From contig NC_091134.1 in the NCBI RefSeq assembly GCF_041381155.1, positions 33,423,540-33,487,539 on the forward strand: 64,000 bases of DNA, read 5' to 3'. This stretch comes from Argopecten irradians. Taxonomy: Eukaryota > Mollusca > Bivalvia > Pectinida > Pectinidae. Each line of letters begins with the position of its first letter. Position 1 is the first letter of the stretch. A program made the position numbers and the translations under genes. Below the pieces are notes generated by a model that searched no databases, was not told the origin of the DNA, and was given only the letters and a program-made list of their open reading frames with translations. Shown in pieces: positions 1 through 12,100 of the stretch.

Positions 1-557
1 ATTCTAAGCTTACATCATTGTATTATATGAGGTCAGTATTGTTTGCTCACAACATACTCACATTCAATGCATTTGTAGTTGTATCAAAATGATGTCCTAT
101 GGTTTCAGTTTGATTTCTAATCAAAGGTTTATGTGTGTTTTAAACTATGTCATTCCATATCTAGTTTACGTATCTAGTCATATATTGCATTGATCCATGG
201 ATTCCAGATAATCATTATTTAAGATATACAAACTATATGTCTTTATTAGTTTGAAATTCGAGTGATCTTCAAACATTTCATGTTCCGGTGAAATGTCAAT
301 TTTGTGTCGTAGTATTTGTGTAAAATTCTTCAATATTTGGGGACGAAAACCTTTTTATACACGCTAGATATAATATCAATCACGTTACGCACCACCACAA
401 ACGAGCTCAGTGCAATAAAGAACCAAAATATTTTTTTTTTTGTTAAAAGACGGAGATGCGATTTTACATCTAAATTTAAAGAATTATTGAAAAAACAACA
501 GAGTGATTTACATAAATGCTATTTGCCTTCTTTCAAAAGCCTGTTTGGCTTTATTTA

Positions 558-660
558 CTAAAAAGACTCCCTTGTCGTACCTGTAAATTCATTCCGGGCA
601 TAAGCAAGCCTCCTGGTATTGGGATAGATATTAGCACTTTTCTGGTGACGGACGGCTCTC
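558..660 (-). pseudogene. decayed copy of BBOX-like exon 13
   Basis: Translates YPNTRRLAYARNEFTGTTRE, aligning with the end of exon 13 (NNRRIAHARNAFTG). The iron-binding His is Tyr here, the GD motif is lost, and the sequence runs into TAG where the donor should be. With 1998-2067 it keeps the order and spacing of exons 12 and 13. Confidence 0.65.
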
Positions 661-1334
661 GAATATTTTATCTTTACTTTTTCAAGGACGGAACATATTA
701 TCTTGTTATTAAAATTCTGAATTATTTGATGCTTAAAGGACATGTAACATGAAAAAAGTCATACATTCTAAAAAATATTTGCTTATTCATCATCCTGGTC
801 TTTTAATGAATCTATTGTTGAATATATAGACGCGGCAGTTTTCGCTAATGTATTTTTTCTGATTTTGTCTAGAATGTTTTAAAGTGCTACGTTGATGATA
901 ATAAATTACATCAAATGCATTGAGATCAAAGGTGAATTCCATAGCCCACAAACCTCATTTTTCAATTCATCATTGCGTTATAAATTTCGCGTAATGTTTG
1001 ATCGTAGTGATCAGTTTTAACTGCGGACACATTTGCACCAACTTTGCTTCCAGATTTCTTTGCGATTGAGCGATTGAACAATGCACTTGCTTTTGTAGTA
1101 TAAAGTTCTTTCGGACCTTAAAGTTGTATCTAACCATTGCATTTGCTGCTTGGTGATCTTTATCAATCTTTTTAAAATCTTGATTTCCGTATTGCGGTTG
1201 AAAATGTTTTGACGAGATGACTGAATCCCATTCTTCAATAAAAACGTTGGATCGCCTAATAACATTTCCATCTGATGATAACAGATTTATGGATTTACAA
1301 AAATGTATTTCAATTTTGTTCGTTATGATAAAAT
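661..1334. other. no gene seen
   Basis: AT-rich sequence between the decayed exon 13 copy and a foldback element. The ORFs of 84-130 codons on the minus strand show no recognisable domain. I see nothing supportable. Confidence 0.5.
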
Positions 1335-1476
1335 AATTATGTCCCTTTGTGTCGGGATACATCTAGAATTGTCTCCCTGGAAAGAGTTATTTTTCTCGAG
1401 GGCAACAAACCCTCCAGCAAATAACTCTTTCCGGGGAGACTATTCTAGATGTATCCCTCCACAGAGGGCCATAATT
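1335..1476. mobile_element. 142-bp foldback element (MITE-like hairpin)
   Basis: The arms are long inverted repeats: GGGATACATCTAGAAT at 1354 is matched by its complement ending at 1457. The 39 inner bases of each arm differ at only two positions, and the pairing extends outward with more mismatches to about 58 bp. The loop is about 25 nt. No target-site duplication was obvious. Confidence 0.75.
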
Positions 1477-1997
1477 GTATATTATAGTGTTGTCGAGGCA
1501 TGTTACCATAATAGAGACGAAGGCGAGGACCATATCATATCCCGGGGTAATACTATGAGGCAATTAGGTCACAATAGGTTCAGTACATCTCTTTCAAATT
1601 TGTAGTCAGAATTAAGAACAATCAAGTAACATATCGCAATTATCCATTTTCAACATTACATTTCGGTATACTTATATAATAGCCGCAACCAAACTTCGCA
1701 TTTTGTATTTTCTTCAAACAAAATCAAATACGTTTAACATTGAAAATGGTTCTACACGAGTAACTGGCCTCTGCTGAAATGAACCTTCTTTCCTTTGTGA
1801 GTATGTCCGCCGTTTTGAGTTTTTAATCCAGCGGAACGTTATGATAATGAAATAGTGATGCAACGATAGATTCAGGTTCAAAATTGCGACATTTCAATTG
1901 TCCGATTAGAAAATGCCTGTCAAATGATAATTCATTCAAGTGATTTACTTTAAGTCCTAGCTTCTATCTTGCGCGAAAATATTACATTTATTTTTAC

Positions 1998-2067
1998 CAT
2001 ATACGGAAAAATCGTGAATAGCCCTGGCGAAGAGCTGATAAACCGTATGGAAATGCTTTACATTTTC
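1998..2067 (-). pseudogene. decayed copy of BBOX-like exon 12
   Basis: Translates ENVKHFHTVYQLFARAIHDF, clearly related to exon 12 at 3702-3770, with an AG acceptor and GTAAAA donor. The exon is 70 nt instead of 69, so it no longer keeps phase. It lies downstream of the stop of the main gene. Copies of exons 1-11 were not found beside it, so this is a partial duplication rather than a second complete gene. Confidence 0.7.
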
Positions 2068-2412
2068 CTGATACATAAGGAAAAAAATACCTATATAACT
2101 AATAAAATTCTTCAAGAAAGTTGAGGTATCAACGAAATGAAACGACTTCTACTAAGAACATTACTATTTGCAGTTTTACATACGGGAAAGGAAGTGATTC
2201 GAACCGTGCAGAAAAAATTGTCTTTGCAAAGCAGTCTGTTTCTTTATAAAGACATGTACATTGTATAAGATAAACACGGTCACATGATATGTAATTAAAA
2301 ATAGGAAATACAAGAAGACAAAGGAAACAAATATTTTGATAAGGTCTTGCTAGCGAATGGAAAGTGAATAAACAGTGAGAATGCTTCACACGTTTGAAGA
2401 CGCAATATATGT

Positions 2413-2600
2413 TGCATCCTCGACACTATCGGGTTACAATCCCTAACGTAATATCCATCTGTCGCAATATCCACTGGATTATCTCATGGTGAAACTGAAG
2501 TCAGGAGAAAAAAACCTAACCAATTACAGGCCTGCAGAGACTTCCTTTGATAGAGACCAAAAGAATCGAATAACGGTACATTGTGAATGACTGTGTTAAA
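2413..2600. mobile_element. degenerate copy of the CATCCTCGA foldback family
   Basis: Starts CATCCTCGACACTATCGGG and continues with the family's ATATCCA...GGATTATCTCAT...TGAAACTG segment. The matching right arm is not clear, so this is probably a half or decayed copy. Full copies are at 16117-16438 and 40618-40814. Confidence 0.5.
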
Positions 2601-3064
2601 GTTGGGCGTCACTTGTAATCTTCGAAGGAAGTATGTGTGTGTGTTATCCGTATTGAAAGATAACAGTCAAGATGTTTAGCCCATGAATTATTTTTTTTCT
2701 AAATCATAATGTAATGTTTGTTGGATGCCGTTAAAGACGTCTTATACATATATACCTATATTGAAAAGGGCCAACTATCGAGCCTTGTGGAACTCCTGCT
2801 TTAATTCTATCAACAGATGAGCAAGATTTTATTTTATTAATACATTTAGAAATATATGCGATAAAAAGTTGTCTAACCAATAATATAACTCAGCTGTAAT
2901 TCAATATAATTTTAGTGAAAATAATAAAAGCATGCGGTAATTATAATAATATTCAAGATATCTTCAAAATTTCCACTTTTTTTGAAATCAAATATATACT
3001 GCACAAAGAATTTAGTCCATTTCATACAGATGCATTTTGTACATAATATTTATGTATTTCTGAT

Positions 3065-3172
3065 TCACGTCCAGTCTGTATTGCCTATGTGACACACCGG
3101 TCTACCATTATCCAGCTTGTGTGACAGGTATATCAGCTTGCTCTTAAAGTCATCTGAGTTCACATAGCAACC
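3065..3172 (-). CDS. BBOX1: BBOX-like exon 14, C-terminus and stop
   Basis: Encodes GCYVNSDDFKSKLIYLSHKL, 15 more residues ending GNTDWT, then TGA. GCY.N.D.F.S.L..L is the family C-terminus. The acceptor TTGTACAG gives phase 0, in frame with exon 13. Confidence 0.9.
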   Translation of the reverse strand, partial: GCYVNSDDFKSKLIYLSHKLDNGRPVCHIGNTDWT

Positions 3173-6100
3173 CTGTACAAATAGAATCAAATATTGTTAA
3201 TCCAATAGTTTGGCATCAGTATTTCCTGCAAACCAAATAATCCCTTATTTTTGTCTGAACAAATTAGAAAAGATATCTATTTTGTAAAAATAAAAAAATA
3301 TGATTGCTATGATATTTTGTTTTGGAAATACTTCTATAGTCATAACATGCAAGGGACATTTTCTTTTAATTCAATCAATGTATGCTGCCTTGCTGGTTTC
3401 ATTTATCAGGGGAAACGCAAGCCATACCTGGAAATGTCGTTCGCCTTCGCCGGTAAATGCATTTCGGGCATGCGCAATTCTTCTGTTATTGAAACAAATC
3501 ATATCACCCTCGCGGAGACGAATGACCCTCTGGTAAAATACAATTAAAGAAATGTATACTTTCGGAAAAGGGGAGTGGCTGTTAGGTGTATTATTGCGTA
3601 CATTAAGGTACCGTGACATGACTCTCAATAGAGTATATGGCATCAATCAAACTATATACGTGTCGATGTATCTTTAAAGGAGTAATAGTATTCATACTTA
3701 CTCTATAGGGAAAGTCATTAATAGCTCTGGCGAAAAGCTGATAGGCCCGATAGAAGCGGTCGACATTTTCCTTCAAATAGAGCAAATAGTTAAACATTAA
3801 TTTTAATCATTCCAATATTTCCTTTTACTATTTTGAGAGACAATGAACAGAGGAACATACACAAAACATAACAAAAACCAATAACAATAAAAAAAAGGTC
3901 ACTACTAAGTTAAGCATTTATTTGCACCCAGAATACTGAAAATTTCCAGGGGCATGGTTTGTACTAGAATCCTTCATAGGTCTGCCAAGCAGACAGGTAA
4001 AATTAATTCCTGGGTGAAAGATTTTGACAGGTCAGCACGAGGCTTCTCGAGTGATCACCAACCAAAATCGTTGATGAGGGGTGGTATTCAGCTTTGTATT
4101 TAATAGACTCATGGTTATATTTTCTTCTTAAAACAAAAATTATATAAAATGATTAAAAATCAAGTCTTTCAGAAATATTTCCATAGCAACAACATCAACG
4201 GCACTCTTTAAAGTAAATGCCTTATAATGTACGGCATAGCTTCTACGTATTTATCGAATAAAATAATTGCTCAAATGGTGTGTCATAGTCTTACCTTGAG
4301 ATATTTTGCATGAGGAATGGGAGTTAATCTATTACTCGGGAAGAGTGAGCAGATGCACCAACGTGAGCAATAGCTACTATAAAAACTCAATTCCATCTAA
4401 TGTATTGTTCTAAATGTAACTTGAATGACATAGAAGAAATGTCCAATTTCGTTCCATATAATCAGGCGATGGCTATCTAAGCCATCTCCAAACAAGATCA
4501 GTATGGACCATTGAAATATATTTCATCAAAGTATCAGCCTAGTATGCCGTGAAACCTATTCGAATCTGCTCATCGTAATATAGATATAGATCTTCATCTC
4601 CATTTATCCCTACAAATCTACCATTTGATAAAATTTTGATATCATAATGGTTATGGGAAATAAAATGCCATTATTTGTGTTATTCTTGTTTCATTTGAGT
4701 AGGAACAAAGGGAAATATAGTTTTGTACTGTTTCATCCCCAAAGATACAAGAACTCAGAAAAAGATTAGCATTTAGATTGCGGGTCGAATTTCTCATATG
4801 ACACAAACTAACAATACAATTTCTTGAACTATTGTTTTCAAACACACATGTTGCATCAAAAGATGGAATATTGGAATATCTAAATATCTTGTTTTCCTCA
4901 GTCTTCATTATTCATTAACTGGCTGGTTAAAAAATAGCTGTACAATTCCATTCAGATGTTATAGAGAGAGGCAATGAAATATCGGCCACGAAGTATCGTA
5001 AGTTAACTGTCTTTGTCAGATATAGAGATGTATGTACAATGTCTTTCAGATGTTATAGAGAGAGGCCACCAAGTATCGTAAGTTAACTGCTTTTGTCAGA
5101 TATAGAAATGTATGTTCGATGTCATTCAGATGTTATAGAGAGAGGCCAAGAAGTATCGTAAGTTAACTGTCTTTGTCAGATATAGAAATGTATGTTCGAT
5201 GTCATTCAGATGTTATAGAGAGAGGCCAAGAAGTATCGTAAGTTAACTGCCTTTGTCAGATATAGAAATGTATGTACAATGCCATTCTGATGTTATAGAG
5301 AGAGGCCAAGAAGTATCGTAAGTTAACTGCCTTTGTCAGATATAGAAATGTATGTACAATGTCTTTCAGATGTTATAGAGAGAGGCTACGAAGTATCGTA
5401 AGTTAACTGCTTTTGTCAGATATAGAAATGTATGTACAATGCCATTCTGATATTATAGAGTAAGGCCAAGAAGTATCGTAAGTTAACTGTCTTTGTCGGA
5501 TATAGAAATGTATGTTCGATGTCATTCAGATGTTATAGAGAGAGGCCAAGAAGTATCGTAAATTAACTGCCTTTGTCAGATATAGAAATGTATGTACAAT
5601 GCCATTCTGATGTTATAGAGAGAGGCCAAGAAGTATCGTAAGTTAACTGCCTGTGTCAGATATAGAAATGTATGTAGAATGTCATTCAGATGTTATAGAG
5701 AGAGGCCACCAAGTATCGTAAGTTAAATTCCTTAATTAGGATATAGAAGTTATCGTAAGTTAACTGCCTTAATTTGTCAGATATAGAAATGCATGTAGAA
5801 TGTCATTCAGATGTTATAGAGAGAGGCCACCAAGTATCGTAAGTTAAATTCCTTAATTTGTCAGATATCGAAATGTATGTACAATGTCATTCAGATGTTA
5901 TAGAGAGAGGCCAAGAAGTATCGTAAGTTAACTGTCTTTGTCAGATATAGAAATGTATGTACAATGTCATTCAGATGTTATAGAGAGAGGCCACCAAGTA
6001 TCGTAAGTTAAATTCCTTAATTTGTCAGATATAGAAATGCATGTAGAATGTCATTCAGATGTTATAGAGAGAGGCCACCAAGTATCGTAAGTTAAATTCC

Positions 6101-9100
6101 TTAATTTGTCAGATATAGAAATGTATGTACAATGTCATTCAGATGTTATAGAGAGAGGCCACCAAGTATCGTAAGTTAAATTCCTTAATTTGTAAGATAT
6201 CGAAATGTATGTACAATGTCATTCAGATGTTATAGAGAGAGGCCAAGAAGTATCGTAAGTTAACTGTCTTTGTCAGATATAGAAATGTATGTTCGATGTC
6301 ATTCAGATGTTATAGAGAGAGGCCAAGAAGTATCGTAAGTTAACTGTCTTTGTCAGATATAGAAATGTATGTACAATGCCATTCTGATGTTATAGAGAGA
6401 GGCCAAGAAGTATCGTAAGTTAACTGCCTTTGTCAGATATAGAAATGTATGTACAATGTCATTCAGATGTTATAGAGAGAGGCCACCAAGTATCGTAAGT
6501 TAACTGCCTTTGTCAGATATAGAGATGTATGTACAATGTCATTCAGATGTTATAGAGAGAGGCCACCAAGTATCGTAAGTTAACTGCCTTTGTCAGATAT
6601 AGAAATGTATGTACAATGCCATTCTGATATTATAGAGTAAGGCCACCAAGTATCGTAAGTTAACTGCTTTTGTCAGATATAGAGATGTATGTACAATGTC
6701 ATTCAGATGTTATAGAGAGAGGCCACCAAGTATCGTAAGTTAACTGCCTTTGTCAGATATAGAGATGTATGTAGAATGTCATTCAGATGTTATAGAGAGA
6801 GGCTACGAAGTATCGTAAGTTAACTGCCTGTGTCAGATATAGAAATGTATGTACAATGTCATTCAGATGTTATAGAGAGAGGCCAAGAAGTATCGTAAGT
6901 TAACTGCTTTTGTCAGATATAGAAATGTATGTACAATGTCATTCAGATGTTATAGAGAGAGGCCACCAAGTATCGTAAGTTAAATTCCTTAATTTGTCAG
7001 ATATAGAAATGTATGTACAATGCCATTCAGATGTTATAGAGAGAGGCCACCAAGTATCGTAAGTTAAATTCCTTAATTTGTCAGATATAGAAATGTATGT
7101 ACAATGCCATTCTGATGTTATAGAGAGAGGCCACCAAGTATCGTAAGTTAAATTCCTTAATTTGTCAGATATAGAAATGCATGTATAATGCCATTCAGAT
7201 GTTATAGAGAGAGGCCACCAAGTATCGTAAGTTAAATTCCTTAATTTGTCAGATATAGAAATGTATGTAGAATGTCATTCAGATGTTATAGAGAGAGGCC
7301 ACCAAGTATCGTAAGTTAAATTCCTTAATTTGTCAGATATAGAAATGTATGTAGAATGTCATTCAGATGTTATAGAGAGAGGCCACCAAGTATCGTAAAT
7401 TAAATTCCTTAATTTGTTTATTTGTCAGATATAGAGATGTATGTACAATGTCATTCAGATGTTATAGAGAGAGGCTACGAAGTATCGTAAGTTAACTGCC
7501 TTTGTCAGATATAGAAATGTATGTACAATGCCATTCTGATGTTATAGAGAGAGGCCAAGAAGTATCGTAAGTTAACTGCCTTTGTCAGATATAGAAATGT
7601 ATTATGTACAATGTCTTTCAGATGTTATAGAGAGAGGCTACGAAGTATCGTAAGTTAACTGCTTTTGTCAGATATAGAAATGTATGTACAATGCCATTCT
7701 GATATTATAGAGTAAGGCCAAGAAGTATAGTAAGTTAACTGTCTTTGTCGGATATAGAAATGTATGTTCGATGTCATTCAGATGTTATAGAGAGAGGCCA
7801 AGAAGTATCGTAAATTAACTGCCTTTGTCAGATATAGAAATGTATGTAGAATGTCATTCAGATGTTATAGAGAGAGGCCACTAAGTATCGTAAGTTAAAT
7901 TCCTTGATTTGTCAGATATAGAAATGCATGTAGAATGTCATTCAGATGTTATAGAGAGAGGCCACCAAGTATCGTAAGTTAAATTCCTTAATTTGTCAGA
8001 TATCGAAATGTATGTACAATGTCATTCAGATGTTATAGAGAGAGGCCACCAAGTATCGTAAGTTAACTGCCTTTGTCAGATATAGAGATGTATGTAGAAT
8101 GTCATTCAGATGTTATAGAGAGAGGCCACCAAGTATCGTAAGTTAACTGCCTGTGTCAGATATAGAGATGTATGTACAATGCCATTCTGATATTATAGAG
8201 AGAGGCCACCAAGTATCGTAAGTTAACTGCTTTGTCAGATATAGAAATGTATGTACAATGCCATTCTGATATTATAGAGTAAGGCCACCAAGTATCGTAA
8301 GTTAACTGCCTTTGTCAGATATAGAGATGTATGTACAATGTCATTCAGATGTTATAGAGAGAGGCCACCAAGTATCGTAAGTTAACTGCCTTTGTCAGAT
8401 ATAGAGATGTATGTACAATGTCATTCAGATGTTATAGAGAGAGGCCACCAAGTATCGTAAGTTAACTGCCTTTGTCAGATATAGAGATGTATGTACAATG
8501 CCATTCTGATGTTATAGAGAGAGGCCACCAAGTATCGTAAGTTAACTGCCTTTGTCAGATATAGAGATGTATGTACAATGCCATTCTGATGTTATAGAGA
8601 GAGGCCAAGAAGTATCGTAAGTTAACTGCCTTTGTCAGATATAGAGATGTATGTACAATGCCATTCTGATGTTATAGAGAGAGGCCAAGAAGTATCGTAA
8701 GTTAACTGCCTTTGTCAGATATAGAGATGTATGTACAATGCCATTCTGATGTTATAGAGAGAGGCCAAGAAGTATCGTAAGTTAACTGCCTTTGTCAGAT
8801 ATAGAGATGTATGTACAATGTCATTCTGATGTTATAGAGAGAGGCCACCAAGTATCGTAAGTTAACTGCCTTTGTCAGATATAGAGATGTATGTACAATG
8901 TCATTCAGATGTTATAGAGTAAGGCTACGAAGTATCGTAAGTTAACTGCCTGTGTCAGATATAGAAATGCATGTAGAATGTCATTCAGATGTTATAGAGA
9001 GAGGCCACCAAGTATCGTAAGTTAACTTCCTTAATTTGTCAGATATAGAAATGTATGTAGAATGTCATTCAGATGTTATAGAGAGAGGCCACCAAGTATC

Positions 9101-12100
9101 GTAAGTTAAATTCCTTAATTTGTCAGATATCGAAATGTATGTACAATGTCATTCAGATGTTATAGAGAGAGGCCACCAAGTATCGTAAGTTAAATTCCTT
9201 AATTTGTCAGATATCGAAATGTATGTACAATGTCATTCAGATGTTATAGAGAGAGGCCACCAAGTATCGTAAGTTAACTCCTTAATTTGTCAGATATAGA
9301 AATGTATGTAGAATGTCATTCAGATGTTATAGAGAGAGGCCACCAAGTATCGTAAGTTAAATTCCTTAATTTGTCAGATATAGAAATGTATGTACAATGT
9401 CATTCAGATGTTATAGAGAGAGGCCACCAAGTATCGTAAGTTAAATTCCTTTTGTCAGATATAGAAATGTATGTAGAATGTCATTCAGATGTTATAGAGA
9501 GAGGCCACCAAGTATCGTAAGTTAAATTCCTTGATTTGTCAGATATAGAAATGTATGTACAATGTCATTCAGATGTTATAGAGAGAGGCCAAGAAGTATC
9601 GTAAGTTAAATTCCTTAATTTGTCAGATATAGAAATGTATGTAGAATGTCATTCAGATGTTATAGAGAGAGGCCACCAAGTATCGTAAGTTAAATTCCTT
9701 TATTTGTCAGATATAGAAATGCATGTATAATGCCATTCAGATGTTATAGAGCGAGGCCATGAGGTATCGTTAATTTACTGACTTTGTCGGATGCACGTGG
9801 TCTTTATTTTAGCGCCTTTAATCCCTCACGGTATCATGATTGAAGATAGGATCAAGGGAAAGAAAATTGAATCAATAGAAACTTTGGACATTGGAAATCC
9901 AGACGTAAACTGATCACGTTAAGCAGCACCTAAAAACTGATTAGAATTTAAAACGCCATACTTATCCTATACTTACCTGATATTTGAAGGTTTCTTGGTT
10001 TTGGTGCAATACTTGACAAACGTGAAAGAATGATTTTAAAGTTTACTTGATTTTAAAGTACTATACAATCTGGTGCCTTACCAACATTGAACATAGCACG
10101 AAAATGACATAGTCTGTTTTGAACCAAACTTAATGTAATGTGTCTCACCTCATTCACGAGAGGTGGTCCAAGTTCGTGTTCGTGCCAGGTTATGTGAATG
10201 ATCTGAAATATAAAATATGAAAAGTGAAGGAAAAAAATAAAAAAAATAAAAAAAAGGTGATCACATTATATTGATATTTTAATAAAGTGCTGAAAACATT
10301 CCTAAACATAAGTACGGCACAGTTTGATAAATTATTAACGTCCTATTTAACAGCTATGGTCACATTATACTGACAACAGGCGAACCAGTCGTCCCAACTC
10401 GAAATAAAATAAAAAGATAATTGATCTTTGATTTAGTTTATATTTTATATATTTCTCTCTGCAGATTTTATTTGTTCTAGTAATTCTGCAAACTACTGCT
10501 GGGAAATTTTCAATTGATAACGCATTCCTATTGTGTTATTACAAGCTATACTCTGCAAAATCATTGCCATGGAATATTATGTTTCTCTCTTTGTGATATA
10601 TCAAGCCGACGTTTACACTCCATGAAATAATGCCGAAAGCTGTACATGGTGAGTCTCTACTGATGTCGCACCCGATACGTTGTATTTATGTTATTCTTAA
10701 ATTACAATGCATCTGTTAATATTTTACTGTATTGTATTTGTTGTATAAACAAATGTAATTTTTGGAAACAGATCCAAAATTTCAAATTCTTTGAAGTAAA
10801 TTCCCTTTTCTTAAAGAAATAAATCGCGGAAATTCGGACCCACAGAAATTAGCAGGAGGGAATAAAGCGGAATAATCAAAGTAACTTGGATTTGATTATT
10901 ACCCCCCGATTTTCGTCGTTAAGAGATATCAGAGGCTTGCGGGTGGAGAACCATATGAAACAGGAGCGTCACTGTAAGTAAAAAATATATGTCTGCTATT
11001 TAATTCTCAAAGAATGACATTTGCTAAGTATAAAACATTGTTCTAGAATTGAAATCTCGAAGAAAAAAATAATGCAAATACGGTATTTATGTCTCAGCAA
11101 CTGAGACAAAAATGAAATCTTTTGGCAGGGTATTATACAAGAATGTTATCAATGGAACCATAACTCTGGTTAATGCTTATGTCGTTTATTACACAAAATC
11201 TACCTTAAGGCAAAAATACATGTTCCCTTTATTTCGCAACAGTGTTCTTTCATGATAATGGTTAAAATACCTGGCTTATATTCTATTTATTATAGAATGA
11301 ATGTATATATATATACATATTGCTTCTGATTTTTTTTTCGAAATAACCAGCTTTATCTTATATGTGTGTTCTGTTACTTGATAATTACGAGGATGTTGCT
11401 CTCTGAAATGAGTTATAGAGAAATGATACGTTGTTTTTTTTTGTCACAAAGTTTTAGTTTTTAAAGTACATGTACCATTTTCATGTGCCGTGGATGATTA
11501 CACCTTGTAAGTGTAAACATCTCACGTGCAACCCGTTTGATTTGCAAAATTAATTCATCATTTACAGCTTTGTGCTTATGAGTCGTATTATTCATTGTTA
11601 AGTCTTGCGCCTGTCTGTAACTTACGAATTCCTTGACGTTATAAATGACGTAACAAAAATACCTGCAGACAGAATTATAATGCTAAGAAAAAGAATATCT
11701 TTGTCAAGGCATTAAAAGCAATTATTACCGGGCATAATGAATCCTTGTAAAAGTAAACGGAACCTCTGTCAAAGTTCGGAACTCTTCTGGATAATCTGTT
11801 CGGAATACCTCGGCAATGTGATACAGGTCCACAAACAGGGTTTCTCCACCGAGCACAGTGTCATCAAATCTAAATACAAAATAATGTTAAAATGAACATA
11901 GACAATACTTAATTGGATCGGCTTTTTATAACAATTATACGTCATTTAAAAAGCATCATAAAATATTTAGCGTATAATGGAAGTAAAGTCAAACCTGTCA
12001 ATAAAACTATCAATTAACCACTAAAGAAACAAAGACAATTTTATTGTTACTGCCGTATGGTCTTTAAAAAGAAACTCATTATGTTGAAATTGACCATTTC

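Noticed and set aside
970..1362. 130-codon minus-strand frame
   Set aside because: No motif, no splice context and unusual composition; it also runs into the foldback element.
4952..9793. CRISPR-like regular repeats
   Set aside because: Whole monomers are repeated with no unique spacers, in a eukaryotic intron.
9976..10010. Possible 35-nt minus-strand exon with a GTAAGT donor
   Set aside because: Exons 11 and 12 are already in phase 0 and contiguous with the family; including it would break the frame.
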